Positions 15,070-24,294 of a stretch of DNA of 48,218 nt are shown piece after piece. Where the stretch lies: NCBI RefSeq assembly GCF_001612685.1, contig NZ_BDAY01000090.1, positions 1 through 48,218 on the forward strand, given 5' to 3'. The position numbers and the translations under genes were made by a program. The notes under the pieces are model-generated. The model did no database searches. It was not told the DNA's origin and was given only the letters and a program-made list of their open reading frames with translations. This DNA is from Nocardia altamirensis NBRC 108246. GTDB taxonomy: Bacteria > Actinomycetota > Actinomycetes > Mycobacteriales > Mycobacteriaceae. The stretch's first letter is position 1; each line of letters starts with the position of its first letter.

Positions 15070-17574
15070 GTGCGAGTAGCGCAGTCCTGGCTGACCGACA
15101 TCATCCAGCGCACCAACCCCGGCTGGTCGGTGACGCCGGAGGAGCTCGACGCGGGGTTCGTCCGGGTCGGGCTCGAGGTCGAAGAGGTCGACAAGCTCGA
15201 GCCAGTGGGCGGTGACATCGAGAAGCCGCTCGTCGTCGGCCGTGTCGCCGAGATCACCGAGCTGACCGAGTTCAAGAAGCCGATCCGCTTCTGCAAGGTC
15301 GACGTCGGCAACCCCGAGCTGCAGGAAATCGTCTGTGGCGCCACCAATTTCGCGGTCGGCGACCTGGTGGTCGTCGTGCTGCCCGGTGGTGTGCTGCCCG
15401 GTGGTTTCACCATTACCTCGCGCAAGACCTACGGCCATGTCTCCAACGGCATGATCTGCTCGGTCGCCGAACTCGGTATCGGCAAGGACCATTCGGGCAT
15501 CCTGGTGCTCGAGCCGGGCACCGCCGAACCGGGCACCGACGCCAATGAGCTGCTCGGCCTGGACGATACGGTCATCGAGCTCAACATCACCCCCGACCGC
15601 GGCTACTGCTTCTCGGTGCGCGGCCTCGGCCGCGAACTCGCCTGCGGCTTCGACCTGGACTACGCCGATCCCGCCGTGCGCACCCTGCCGGATGCCGAGC
15701 AGGACGCCTGGTCGATCCGCCTGGAACCCGAGTCGAAGTGCACCCGTTTCGCGGCCCGCCGCGTCACCGGTATCGACCCGAATGCGGTGAGCCCCTGGTG
15801 GTTGCAGCGCAGGCTGCTGCTGTCGGGCGTGCGCCCGATCTCGCCCGCCGTCGACGTCACCAACTACGTGATGCTCGAGCTCGGCCAGCCGCTGCACGCC
15901 TTCGACGCCGCGAAAGTGAACGGCGGCTTGGTGGTTCGCGCCGCCAACAAGGGCGAGACACTGCGCACCCTCGACGAGGTCGAGCGCACCCTCGACGCCG
16001 AAGATGTGGTGATCGCCGATGATTCGGGTGTCATCTCGCTGGCCGGTGTGATGGGTGGCGCGAGCACCGAGGTCAGCCCGGAGTCGACCGACATCCTGCT
16101 GGAGGCGGCCACCTGGAACCCGCTGCTCGTCTACCGCACCTCGCGCAGGCACAAACTGGTGTCCGAGGCGGGCAAGCGCTACGAGCGGGTGGTCGATCCG
16201 GAGATCAACGTGATCGGGCTGGATCGTGCCGCCGCCCTGCTTGCCGAAATTACCGGTGGCACCGTCGAATCCGCACTCTCCGACGTCCGAGTCCCGGTGC
16301 CGCCCGTTGCGCCGATCCGGATGGACATCGACCTCGCCGACCGCGTCGCAGGCGTGGTCTACCCGACCGGTACGTCCGCACGCAGGCTCGCGCAGATCGG
16401 CTGCACCGTCGAGGTCGCCGTCGACGAGAGCACCGGGCACGGCCAGCTGGTGGTCACCCCGCCGAGCTGGCGTCCCGACCTGGCGCAGCCCGCGGATCTG
16501 GTCGAAGAGGTGCTGCGGCTGGAAGGACTGGAGCAGATCCCGTCCGTCCTGCCCACCGCGCCTGCCGGCCGCGGTCTCACCGCGACCCAGCGCCGCCGCC
16601 GTGCGGTGAGCCGGGCGCTGGCCTTCGTCGGCGCCGTCGAGGTGCCCGCGCCGGTCTTCCTGCCCGCCGGTGTCTTCGACACCTGGGGCCTGGAGGCCGA
16701 CGATCCGCGCCGGACCACCACCCGGGTGCTGAACCCGCTCGACGTCGAGCGGGCCGAGCTGGCCACCACGCTGCTGCCAGGGCTGCTGGAAGTGGCCGCC
16801 CGCAACATCTCTCGCGGTGCGCGCGACCTGACCATCTACGGCATCGCACAGGTGGTGCTGCCCGGCGCGAACGTGCGCCCGGTCGAGGCACTTCCGGTCG
16901 ATCGTCGGCCCACCGATGACCAGATCGCCGAGCTGCTCGACTCGCTGCCCGCTCAGCCGGTGCACGTGGCCGCGGTGCTCACCGGTCGTCGCGAACCGCG
17001 TGGGCCGTGGGGTCAGGGCCGGGTGGCCGAGGCCGCCGACGCGTTCGCCCTCGCCGATGTGGTGGCCGACGCGGCGGGCGTCACCATCGAGCGCCGCCCG
17101 GTCGCGCACCTGCCCTGGCATCCGGGTCGCTGCGCCGAGCTCGTGGTGGACGGCACGGTCGTCGGCTACGCGGGCGAACTGCACCCCGCCGTGCTGGAAC
17201 GGTCAGGGCTGCCGCCGCGCACCTGCGCCGTCGAGCTCGACCTGGATGCGCTGCCGTTGCGTGAATCCCTTCCTGCCCCAACGATTTCCCCGTTCCCCGC
17301 GGTGCTGCAGGACGTCTCGGTCAGCGTCGAGAAGGCCACTCCTGCCGCGTCCGTCGAGTCGGCGCTGCGCACCGGCGGCGGCGAACTGCTCGAGGACATC
17401 GCGCTGTTCGACGTCTACGAGGGCGCTCAGGCAGGCGAGGGCCGCAAGTCCCTGACCTACGCGCTGCGCTTCCGTGCGACGGATCGCACGCTGACCGAGG
17501 ACGAGGCGAGCGCTGCCCGGGACGCCGCCGTAGCCGCGGCAGCGGACGCGGTGGGCGCAGTTCTGCGCGGCTAG
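15070..17574 (+). CDS. pheT: Phenylalanine--tRNA ligase beta subunit
   Basis: The 834-residue beta subunit of PheRS binds tRNA(Phe) and edits mischarged Tyr. Domains in order: B1 N-terminal part; tRNA-binding OB fold at about 40-160 (CSVAELGIGKDHSGILVLE); B3/B4 editing module (RPISPAVDVTNYVMLELGQP, FDAAKV); B5 (VTPPSWRPDLAQPADLVEEV at about 460-480); the core-like B6/B7 region; and the C-terminal ferredoxin-fold anticodon-binding domain (FPAVLQDVSVSVEK to the end). Length is standard. GTG 15070 starts the conserved MRVAQSWLTD; only a weak GAGAG precedes it, consistent with coupling to pheS. Confidence 0.97.
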   Translation: MRVAQSWLTDIIQRTNPGWSVTPEELDAGFVRVGLEVEEVDKLEPVGGDIEKPLVVGRVAEITELTEFKKPIRFCKVDVGNPELQEIVCGATNFAVGDLVVVVLPGGVLPGGFTITSRKTYGHVSNGMICSVAELGIGKDHSGILVLEPGTAEPGTDANELLGLDDTVIELNITPDRGYCFSVRGLGRELACGFDLDYADPAVRTLPDAEQDAWSIRLEPESKCTRFAARRVTGIDPNAVSPWWLQRRLLLSGVRPISPAVDVTNYVMLELGQPLHAFDAAKVNGGLVVRAANKGETLRTLDEVERTLDAEDVVIADDSGVISLAGVMGGASTEVSPESTDILLEAATWNPLLVYRTSRRHKLVSEAGKRYERVVDPEINVIGLDRAAALLAEITGGTVESALSDVRVPVPPVAPIRMDIDLADRVAGVVYPTGTSARRLAQIGCTVEVAVDESTGHGQLVVTPPSWRPDLAQPADLVEEVLRLEGLEQIPSVLPTAPAGRGLTATQRRRRAVSRALAFVGAVEVPAPVFLPAGVFDTWGLEADDPRRTTTRVLNPLDVERAELATTLLPGLLEVAARNISRGARDLTIYGIAQVVLPGANVRPVEALPVDRRPTDDQIAELLDSLPAQPVHVAAVLTGRREPRGPWGQGRVAEAADAFALADVVADAAGVTIERRPVAHLPWHPGRCAELVVDGTVVGYAGELHPAVLERSGLPPRTCAVELDLDALPLRESLPAPTISPFPAVLQDVSVSVEKATPAASVESALRTGGGELLEDIALFDVYEGAQAGEGRKSLTYALRFRATDRTLTEDEASAARDAAVAAAADAVGAVLRG

Positions 17575-17607
17575 TACACCGCCGCGCTGAACCAGACCGA
17601 GTCCATG

Positions 17608-17639
17608 CGCCCCACGGCAGTCAGAGCTGGCGTGGGGCG
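17608..17639 (+). terminator. Hairpin after pheT
   Basis: CGCCCCAC (17608-17615) pairs with GTGGGGCG (17632-17639) about 35 bases after the pheT stop. It lacks a T-tract, as many actinobacterial terminators do. Confidence 0.5.
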
Positions 17640-17801
17640 TGCGGACATCTGGTGGCGCCGAGCGGCCGCGGTACCAGTGGGCGCCATCTTGCACGGCTAG
17701 GCCGGCCACCGTGCCGCGCATAGCCCACAACAGGTAGCGCTGCTGTACCCGGTGGACTCGCTGTCGGCCGGGTCGGGTGACCAGGTGGCAGCGAAGCGAG
17801 T

Positions 17802-18581
17802 ATGAACATGTACATGCGACACCCCGCGCACCCGATCCTCAACGCGCTGACCTACATGCCGGACCGGCAGGTCGTGCAGACGCCTGACCTGCTCGGCTTG
17901 GCCTACACGGACCTGTCGATCAGCACGGCCGACGGTGAGACGCTGCACGCGTGGTGGCTGCCCGCGCCGAACTCGGTCGGGCACATCCTGTTCGCGCACG
18001 GCAACGCGGGCAATATCGGCGATCGGATCGGGCTGTTCGCGCTGCTGATCGAGGCGGGTTTCGATGTGCTCGCGTTCGACTACCGCGGCTACGGCCGCAG
18101 CACCGGACGACCCACCGAACACGGCACCTACCTCGATGCCAGGGCGGCGCGGCGCGCGCTGCTCGAACAACCAGGCGTCGATCCGAATCACGTGCTGTAC
18201 CTGGGGAAGTCGCTCGGCGGCGGTGTCATGACGGAGCTCGCGACGGTCCATCCGCCCGCCGGACTCATGTTGATGTCCACGTTCTCCGGCCTGCGCGACG
18301 CCGCGCGTGCGGTCTACCCGTTCCTGCCGCGCCCGTTCGTCCCCGATGCCTATCCGAACGAGCGCCGGATCCGCACCCTGCGGGTCCCGATCTTGATCAT
18401 GCACGGCGATCAGGACGAACTCCTGCCGTTGCGGCAGGCCGAGCGCCTGTATGCCGCCGCGCGAGAACCGAAGCAGCTGAAGGTGTTCCCCGGCGGCGGG
18501 CACAACGATCTGATCATCGTCGGCGGGGCGGCCTGGTTCGAGCTGGTGCGTGACTGGGCGCGCGCGGTCGTCCAGCCGTAA
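17802..18581 (+). CDS. Bem46/FrsA-like alpha/beta hydrolase
   Basis: The 259-residue protein resembles Bem46/YhfR-type serine hydrolases. FAHGNAGNIGDR carries the oxyanion loop, FDYRGYGRSTG is the family-typical strand, LGKSLGGG is the nucleophile elbow, MHGDQDELLPL gives the acid and FPGGGHNDL the histidine. No cleavable signal peptide is clear; the short N-terminus before YMPDRQVV may be a membrane-associated stretch. The substrate is not known; relatives in actinobacteria are annotated as esterases or thioesterases. It precedes two unrecognised genes on the same strand. Confidence 0.85.
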   Translation: MNMYMRHPAHPILNALTYMPDRQVVQTPDLLGLAYTDLSISTADGETLHAWWLPAPNSVGHILFAHGNAGNIGDRIGLFALLIEAGFDVLAFDYRGYGRSTGRPTEHGTYLDARAARRALLEQPGVDPNHVLYLGKSLGGGVMTELATVHPPAGLMLMSTFSGLRDAARAVYPFLPRPFVPDAYPNERRIRTLRVPILIMHGDQDELLPLRQAERLYAAAREPKQLKVFPGGGHNDLIIVGGAAWFELVRDWARAVVQP

Positions 18582-18614
18582 CGCGGAGCGGCTCCCACGC
18601 CGCCTGCCGCTGCG

Positions 18615-18620
18615 TAGCCT
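18615..18620 (+). promoter_or_regulatory. Candidate -10 box, leaderless start at 18627
   Basis: TAGCCT ends 6 bases before ATG 18627 and no Shine-Dalgarno sequence is seen. Confidence 0.4.
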
Positions 18621-18626
18621 GGCGGT

Positions 18627-19145
18627 ATGACGGAAAACAGCGAGATCGCGGCGCGATTGGCGGCGCTGGCGGACCGCGAACTGGTCGGCGTGCTGCTGGT
18701 GGCGACCGCGGGGCGGCCTGGATTCGAGACTGTGCACGCGGCCCTGCTCGGGGTCGCCGAGGCAGCTGATGCGGGAGGTCCGCCGGGTGTGACTCCTGCC
18801 ACGATGCCGACGTCGGTGCATGACGCCGCCCCGGTGCATGACGTATCCGGGCAGGTCGGAGGGGTTTCTCCGGTACCGGCGGTACCGGTACCTCCGACCG
18901 GTATCCCCGCACCGACTGAGACAGCCGGATATTCACCGTCCGGAGTCCCTACTTGGGGGTCAGTTCGCGATAAGGTCGAGCAGCGCTTCGGCACCGCACA
19001 GGGTATGGGCGAGCTCGACAAGCAGACCCCGGCGGGCCGCAGCGTCGACGAGCAATGGGACGCGCGCGAGAAGGCCGCGCGTGAGCGCCTGGATCGGATA
19101 CGGAAGTCGATGCACGGCAACGACTCCGAGACAAGCGGGCCGTAA
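18627..19145 (+). CDS. Unrecognised protein with a disordered middle
   Basis: I do not recognise this 172-residue protein. Residues 1-50 form helices (NSEIAARLAALADRELVGVL). Residues 55-110 are rich in Pro, Val, Thr and Gly and look disordered. The C-terminal ~60 residues are charged and helical (RDKVEQRFGTAQGMGELDKQ, then EKAARERLDRIRKSMHG). No signal peptide or membrane span is present. The start appears leaderless. The next gene begins 45 bases later on the same strand and may be functionally linked. Confidence 0.65.
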   Translation: MTENSEIAARLAALADRELVGVLLVATAGRPGFETVHAALLGVAEAADAGGPPGVTPATMPTSVHDAAPVHDVSGQVGGVSPVPAVPVPPTGIPAPTETAGYSPSGVPTWGSVRDKVEQRFGTAQGMGELDKQTPAGRSVDEQWDAREKAARERLDRIRKSMHGNDSETSGP

Positions 19146-19190
19146 CCCGGCCGGGCGCACCGTACTACGACTGTGAGGGTGGAACCGGCG

Positions 19191-20213
19191 ATGACCGAGC
19201 CGCGTGAGATTGCCGAACGACTACTCGATGCTCAGGTGGAATTCGTACTGGCCGAGGTCACCGGTGACCGCTTCGCGGAGGTGGTGGCCCGCGACGTCGA
19301 ATCGGTGCTCGGCGTCGCCGACACGCTGATCTTCCGCGACATCGTCGAGATCGATCAGGCCAAGCAGACCGTCGCGACGATCATCGATCAGATCGGCGGC
19401 AGCCCGGTGATCGCCGACATGGTCGGGGTCTTCGCCGATTCGATCTACGACAACATCGCGGCCAACAACGACTACACGCTCGGTCAGGTGGTCGACCGGG
19501 AACCGGTAGAAGCGTTGTTGGAGAAGATCTTCGGCATGCATCAGGCCCAGGAGCGCATCCTGGACCGGCTCACCGAGAGCCCGCTGGTCGCGACCGTCGC
19601 GTCGAAGTTCGTCGACAAGTTGATCTCCGATTTCATGGAGGCGAACAAGCAGATCGCCGGAAAGATCCCCGGCGTCTCCTCGCTGATTTCCATGGGTCAG
19701 TCGGCGGCCAAGACCGCCAAGAAGGCGACCGAGAGCACCTTCATCGGCGACATGGCAGGCAAGGGTGCGGTTTTCGCGCTCAAGCGCACCAACAACGCGA
19801 TCCGCGAGATGCTGCGCGACGCCCCGGTGCACGACGCCGCGATGGAATTCTGGGACCTGCATGCCGACGAGCCCGTCAGCGGCCTGCGCGATTACCTGTC
19901 GCAGAAGGACCTGAACGAGTTGGTGCTGATCTGCTACGAAATCGCGATCACCACCAGGGAGAAGGAATATTTCGGCCTGCTCGTCGCCGAATGCGTCGAG
20001 GTGTTCTTCACCAAGTACGGCGATTACACGTTGGGCGCCATGCTGCCCGAGCTCGGACTGAACGCCGCCGATATCACCACCGAGATTCTGCGCTACGGTC
20101 CGGCCGTGATCGAGGGCGCGAAGCGGAATGGCGTGCTGGCCAAGCTGATTCGGGAGCGGCTGGAACCGTTCTACACCTCGGAGCAGGTACTCGCGATCCT
20201 CGGTGATGTGTAG
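19191..20213 (+). CDS. Unrecognised mostly helical protein
   Basis: The 340-residue protein matches no family I can name. It begins TEPREIAERLLDAQVEFVLA, has a central stretch with KFVDKLISDFMEANKQIAGK and SAAKTAKKATEST that could be amphipathic or membrane-associating, and a C-terminal helical bundle (CYEIAITTREKEYFGLLVAE). There is no signal peptide. ATG 19191 is preferred; GTG 19173 would add six residues. It may form an operon with the preceding small gene. A terminator follows at 20268. Confidence 0.7.
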   Translation: MTEPREIAERLLDAQVEFVLAEVTGDRFAEVVARDVESVLGVADTLIFRDIVEIDQAKQTVATIIDQIGGSPVIADMVGVFADSIYDNIAANNDYTLGQVVDREPVEALLEKIFGMHQAQERILDRLTESPLVATVASKFVDKLISDFMEANKQIAGKIPGVSSLISMGQSAAKTAKKATESTFIGDMAGKGAVFALKRTNNAIREMLRDAPVHDAAMEFWDLHADEPVSGLRDYLSQKDLNELVLICYEIAITTREKEYFGLLVAECVEVFFTKYGDYTLGAMLPELGLNAADITTEILRYGPAVIEGAKRNGVLAKLIRERLEPFYTSEQVLAILGDV

Positions 20214-20608
20214 TCGTGCACAAAACTACTAGCTGATCGGTCGCCATTCGGTTGCTGATTGTTGTCCGGCCCGTTCGCTCGCAAGAGTGGGCGGGCCGTT
20301 CTCGTGTCAAATCCAGGGGGGTGGAACCGCTTGCGGCCCAAGATTTCGAGTGTGCATACCCGGTGCGCCGCTGTGCTCCGCGATGGCCTGCCTGAGCTGG
20401 GATGCATTGAGTCGTAGCGCAACCGATCGGTCACAAACTGGCCGGTTGGTAGCAAGAGGTTTCAGCTGAGGTTGAAAAGAATGAACAAAGTGCTGGGACG
20501 GGGGTGCTCGAGTTGACGCAGGACCAGGGGTATGGGATTTTGCTCGGAGACTTTCCCGTGCGCTCGTCGTGAGAGCTGTCACGGCCGGCTTTTCGGAGGA
20601 GTAGCAGG
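20214..20608 (+). other. Conservon upstream region
   Basis: These 395 bases hold a terminator (20268-20297) and then DNA that reads as promoter and leader. TTGACG at 20513-20518 with GATTTT 17 bases further is a possible but weak promoter. GGAGGAG (20595-20601) is the ribosome site of the kinase. I see no gene. Confidence 0.5.
20268..20297 (+). terminator. Hairpin terminator after 20213
   Basis: GGCCCGTTCGCTC (20268-20280) pairs with GAGTGGGCGGGCC (20285-20297) through G-C, A-U and three G-U pairs around a GCAA tetraloop. GTTCTCGTGT follows. Confidence 0.6.
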
Positions 20609-23425
20609 TTGGTGCGTTCACGTTCACGGCAACAAAAGCCCGGGGACACACCGGATCTCAACCCTCTGGTTTCCCGTGCTGATAATGAGTTGTCGAGCGG
20701 CACAATCTCGGCAATTGTCCGGCCGCGCACCATCGGCGGCCAGCTGACTCGAATTCTTGCCCTCGCCCTGGTATTGGTGCTCGCGCTGCTCGGCGTGAAC
20801 GTCTTCCGTGAGTTCGCGGACTACCGGGAGTCGAACGAGACGGTGAAGGCCGTCTCGCTCGCGCTGAATGTGCAGGAGCTGAACAATCAGATCCAGCGCG
20901 AGCTCGGTCTGAGCAACGGTCTGCTCGGTGGTGAAAACCGGCTGCGGCAGCCGCTGGTGGAACAGCGAGCCAAGCTCGACTCGGCACTGGCCACGCTGAC
21001 CGCGGCCGCGGCGGCCGACGCGCCGGGCGCCGAGCAGGTCCGCGCGGCGCTCGGCCAGCTGAACCTGCTGTCCAACACCCGCGCCCAGGTCGACTCGGGC
21101 CGCATCAGCAGGCAGGTGGTGTTCCAGTTCTACACCGATGCTGTCGCCGCGCTGAACCGCCTTCCGCTCGGCCTCGACCAGGCCCGCGACCCGCAGATCC
21201 AGCGCGGACTGCAGGCGCTGTACGCGCTCGGTGCCGCCAAGGAAGAGGTCGACAAGGAGCGAGGCTTCCTCAACGGCGTCTTCGTCGCAGGCCGCTTCAA
21301 CGGCGGTGAATACGTGCAGTTCATGGAGATTCGCGCGACCAAGCTCGCCGCGTTCGCCGCGTTCTCCCGCTACGCGACCAAGAACCAGCAGGACAAGCTC
21401 AACGGCGCGTTGAACAGCGACAACGCCACCAAGGCCGAGACGTCGGAGACCTACGCGATCGCCTCCGCCGACGGACCACTGGTCCGCGAGGTGGACCCGA
21501 TGGGCTGGTGGTCGCAGATGTCGAGCGCCATCGACGATCTGGGCGAGGTGCAGAAGGTGGTTGGCGACGACGTGCAGGCGCGCGCCGACGATCTGCGCAC
21601 CGCCGCGTTGACCAAGCTGATCGCGTTCCTCGTCGGTGCGGCCGTCGCCATCGTCGCGATGATCGTGCTGGTGATCACCTCGGTGCGCGCCATCGTCCGC
21701 CCGCTTGCCGCGCTGGCAGGCGAGGCCGACGACGTGGCGTCGCGCCGACTACCCCAGGTCATCGACGCGTGGACGCACGCCGACGACAGTCGTCCGGAAC
21801 CGCCGATGCCGGTGCGGCCGCCCGCCGGGTCCAGTGTCGAAATCGCCGCCGTGGCGGGCGCGCTGGACCGTGTCCAGACCACCGCCTTCGAGCTCGCCTC
21901 GCAGCAGGCGCTGGTCCGCCGCAACACCACGGAGTCGATGGCCAACCTGGCTCGCCGCAACCAGAACCTGGTGCGCCGCCAGCTCGGCCTGATCAGCGAA
22001 TTCGAGCGCGAGGAACTCGACCCCAAGGGTCTGTCCAACCTGTTCGAGCTCGACCACCTCGCGACTCGCATGCGCCGCAACGCCGAAAGCCTGCTCGTCC
22101 TCGTCGGCGAGGCGAGCCCGCGCCGCTGGGCGCAGCCGATCGCGCTGAGCGACGTCATCCGCGCCGGTCTGTCCGAGGTCGACGACTACCGCCGCGTGGT
22201 GCTGCGCCGGGTGGACGATGTGCTGATCGTCGGCGCGGTGGTCAGTGAGCTCGCGCATATGCTCGCCGAGTTGATCGAGAACGGTCTCGCCTTCTCGCCA
22301 CCGGATCTCGAGGTCGAGATCTACGGTCGCCGGGTGCCGCAGGGGTACCTGCTCGCGGTCGTTGACCACGGTGTCGGCATGCCGCCCGACCAGCTCGCCC
22401 AGTCGAACGCCAGGCTGCGCGGTGAGCAGGACTTCATCGTCGCGCCGACCCGCTACCTCGGCCACTACGTGGTCGGTCGCCTGGCCGAGCGGCTCGGCAT
22501 CGCGGTCGAGCTCAACGTCTCACCGGTCAGTGGCATCGTCGGACGGCTCGCGCTGCCGCTGGAATTGCTTGCGCAAGAACCGGATCAGCGGGCACAGGGT
22601 GGCGGCCGTGGCAAGATTTCCGACAGGGGCGTCGAGCGGAGCTGGGGCGCCGATTCCGAGTCGAGGGAGACGCCACCCTCCGAGACCACCAGCCAGACGA
22701 TGTCGGCGGTCTTCGGCGGTCCGGCGGCACCTGTTGCGCCGGAACCGAATACGTCCAACTTCGGCGGCCCCGCACACGGGTCGCCGCAGCGGGGCGGTCC
22801 GGACTACAACGCGCCGGATCGCAACGGGACCGGTCGTGGCGGCATGGACGCGCCGCGTCAGGACTACACCTCGCCGCGTCACGAGATGCCGCGCAACCCC
22901 GCGCCGCCACAGCGGCCGGCGGGCCCCGCGCATGCGGCGCCGTCCGACTCCGGACCGGCGACCGGTGCGTACGCCCAATTCCTTTCGTCCCCACCGCCCT
23001 CGTCCCCGCCGCCCGCGGAGACCACTGAACGATCGACGATCGATACCGGCACCATGTGGCGCATTTACGAAACCGGAGAACAGCCGCGCGGATACAACGG
23101 CGCGGACAGTGCGACCCAAGGCCCGCGCACCACGCGCAACGGACTTGTGAAGCGCAACAAGAAGTCTCGTTCCGCGGGCACCGCGCCGAGCACTGAATCG
23201 CGACGGGACGCCACTGGCACTCAGCGGCCGGATCGTGCGCCGATTCCGGAGCGCTCGCCCGAGGAAACCCGTAGCATGTTGTCGTCGTTCCGGGCCGGGC
23301 ACGAGCGCGGCGCCCCACCCGCCCCGTCATCCACGCGGCCGTATGTCGGTGCCCGCGAACATGATTCAGCCGTCAACGACGATCAGGTGCCGACCACCCC
23401 GACCACCGCAGAGGAGAACCGGTGA
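20609..23425 (+). CDS. Conservon sensor kinase (CvnA-like, NIT-type sensor)
   Basis: The 938-residue membrane protein is the kinase-like member of a conservon. TM1 is at about 45-65 (ILALALVLVLALLGVNVF). A large extracytoplasmic helical domain of the nitrate/nitrite-sensing type covers about 70-320, TM2 about 330-358 (IAFLVGAAVAIVAMIVLVIT), then a HAMP-like region. The helical segment NLFELDHLATRMRRNAESLL is family-typical. The HATPase carries ELIENGLAFSPPD (N box) and VVDHGVGMPPDQL (G1). A ~285-residue Pro/Gly/Ser-rich tail ends in PEETRSMLSSFRAGHERG. Autophosphorylation in this family is uncertain. The start may be TTG 20609 (7 bases after AGGAG) or GTG 20612. The stop overlaps the roadblock gene by 4 bases. 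Confidence 0.9.
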   Translation: MVRSRSRQQKPGDTPDLNPLVSRADNELSSGTISAIVRPRTIGGQLTRILALALVLVLALLGVNVFREFADYRESNETVKAVSLALNVQELNNQIQRELGLSNGLLGGENRLRQPLVEQRAKLDSALATLTAAAAADAPGAEQVRAALGQLNLLSNTRAQVDSGRISRQVVFQFYTDAVAALNRLPLGLDQARDPQIQRGLQALYALGAAKEEVDKERGFLNGVFVAGRFNGGEYVQFMEIRATKLAAFAAFSRYATKNQQDKLNGALNSDNATKAETSETYAIASADGPLVREVDPMGWWSQMSSAIDDLGEVQKVVGDDVQARADDLRTAALTKLIAFLVGAAVAIVAMIVLVITSVRAIVRPLAALAGEADDVASRRLPQVIDAWTHADDSRPEPPMPVRPPAGSSVEIAAVAGALDRVQTTAFELASQQALVRRNTTESMANLARRNQNLVRRQLGLISEFEREELDPKGLSNLFELDHLATRMRRNAESLLVLVGEASPRRWAQPIALSDVIRAGLSEVDDYRRVVLRRVDDVLIVGAVVSELAHMLAELIENGLAFSPPDLEVEIYGRRVPQGYLLAVVDHGVGMPPDQLAQSNARLRGEQDFIVAPTRYLGHYVVGRLAERLGIAVELNVSPVSGIVGRLALPLELLAQEPDQRAQGGGRGKISDRGVERSWGADSESRETPPSETTSQTMSAVFGGPAAPVAPEPNTSNFGGPAHGSPQRGGPDYNAPDRNGTGRGGMDAPRQDYTSPRHEMPRNPAPPQRPAGPAHAAPSDSGPATGAYAQFLSSPPPSSPPPAETTERSTIDTGTMWRIYETGEQPRGYNGADSATQGPRTTRNGLVKRNKKSRSAGTAPSTESRRDATGTQRPDRAPIPERSPEETRSMLSSFRAGHERGAPPAPSSTRPYVGAREHDSAVNDDQVPTTPTTAEENR

Positions 23426-23850
23426 CCACTCACTTGCCGAGCGCTGACCCGCACACATTCAACTGGATGCTCGCCAACTTCGTCCGGGAGACCGACGGCG
23501 TACGCGACACAGTGGCGGTTTCCTCGGACGGGTTGCTCATCGCGATGTCGGAGGGGCTCGACCGCACCTCGGCCGACCGGCTGGCCGCCATGGTTTCTGG
23601 CCTGGCCAGCCTCGCCAAGAGCGCTTCGCGCAGCTATTCGTTCGACGGGCTCAAGCTGATCATGATCGAGATGAAGCGCGGCTTCCTGCTCGTCTCGGCC
23701 ATGGGTGACGGCAGCTGCCTCGGCGTGATCGCCGACGGTAACTGCGATATCGGGCTTGTTGGCTATGAAATGGCCGTGCTTGCCGAACGCGCCGGGTCGC
23801 TCCTTGATCCGACGTTGATTTCCGAACTGCGAGAGACGTTACGTAGATGA
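23422..23850 (+). CDS. Roadblock/LC7 domain protein (CvnB-like)
   Basis: The 142-residue protein has the roadblock fold: FNWMLANFVRETDGVRDTVA, VSSDGLLIAMSEGL, then LIMIEMKRGFLLVSAMGDGS and CLGVIADGNCDIGLVGYEM. Such proteins form dimers that hold the cognate Ras-like GTPase, in the manner of MglB, and often act as GTPase-activating partners. The GTG start overlaps the kinase stop and the next gene overlaps its end, so the four genes are tightly coupled. Confidence 0.93.
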   Translation: MTTHLPSADPHTFNWMLANFVRETDGVRDTVAVSSDGLLIAMSEGLDRTSADRLAAMVSGLASLAKSASRSYSFDGLKLIMIEMKRGFLLVSAMGDGSCLGVIADGNCDIGLVGYEMAVLAERAGSLLDPTLISELRETLRR

Positions 23851-24293
23851 GAGATCCTGACCGACCGCGACTGCCGGACCCGCGGATGATCCCGATGAAC
23901 CATATGTTCGGCTGGTTCGATCCGGATCGGCCCGGCCAGCAAGCACCGCCAGAAGAAGATGTTGTCGACAGTGATGAACAGTTTGTGCGTCCCTTTGTCG
24001 TCACCGCGGGGCGCACTACGCCGTTGATGGACGGTCTGCGGATCGAAACCCTGGTGCAGGCGCCGCCTTCGGCGCTGTCGGCACCGCTGCGTTTCGAACA
24101 GCGGACCGTGGTCGAGCTGTGTCAGCAGCCGCACTCCATCGCCGAGATCGGTACCGCGCTGCGCGTTCCGGTCGGTGTCGCGAAGGTCGTCGTCAGCGAT
24201 CTCGCCGCCGCGGGCTACGTGTCGGTGCGCGAATCCGATCAACTGTCCACCGCTGCCATCGAGAGGATCAGGGACCTTGTACGGGCACTCTGA
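23847..24293 (+). CDS. DUF742 protein (CvnC-like)
   Basis: The 148-residue protein has the DUF742 hallmark RPFVVTAGRTTPL at about 48-60, then a winged-helix-like part (LRFEQRTVVELCQ, SIAEIGTALRVPVGVAKVVV, SDLAAAGYVSV). The N-terminal ~45 residues are Pro/Asp-rich. The function is unknown; it always travels with the kinase, roadblock and GTPase genes. It overlaps the roadblock gene (ATGA). Confidence 0.92.
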   Translation: MRDPDRPRLPDPRMIPMNHMFGWFDPDRPGQQAPPEEDVVDSDEQFVRPFVVTAGRTTPLMDGLRIETLVQAPPSALSAPLRFEQRTVVELCQQPHSIAEIGTALRVPVGVAKVVVSDLAAAGYVSVRESDQLSTAAIERIRDLVRAL

Positions 24294-24294
24294 C

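Noticed and set aside
15007..17184. Long minus-strand frame across pheT
   Set aside because: It mirrors the codon structure of pheT and shows no motif. pheT is certain in the plus strand.
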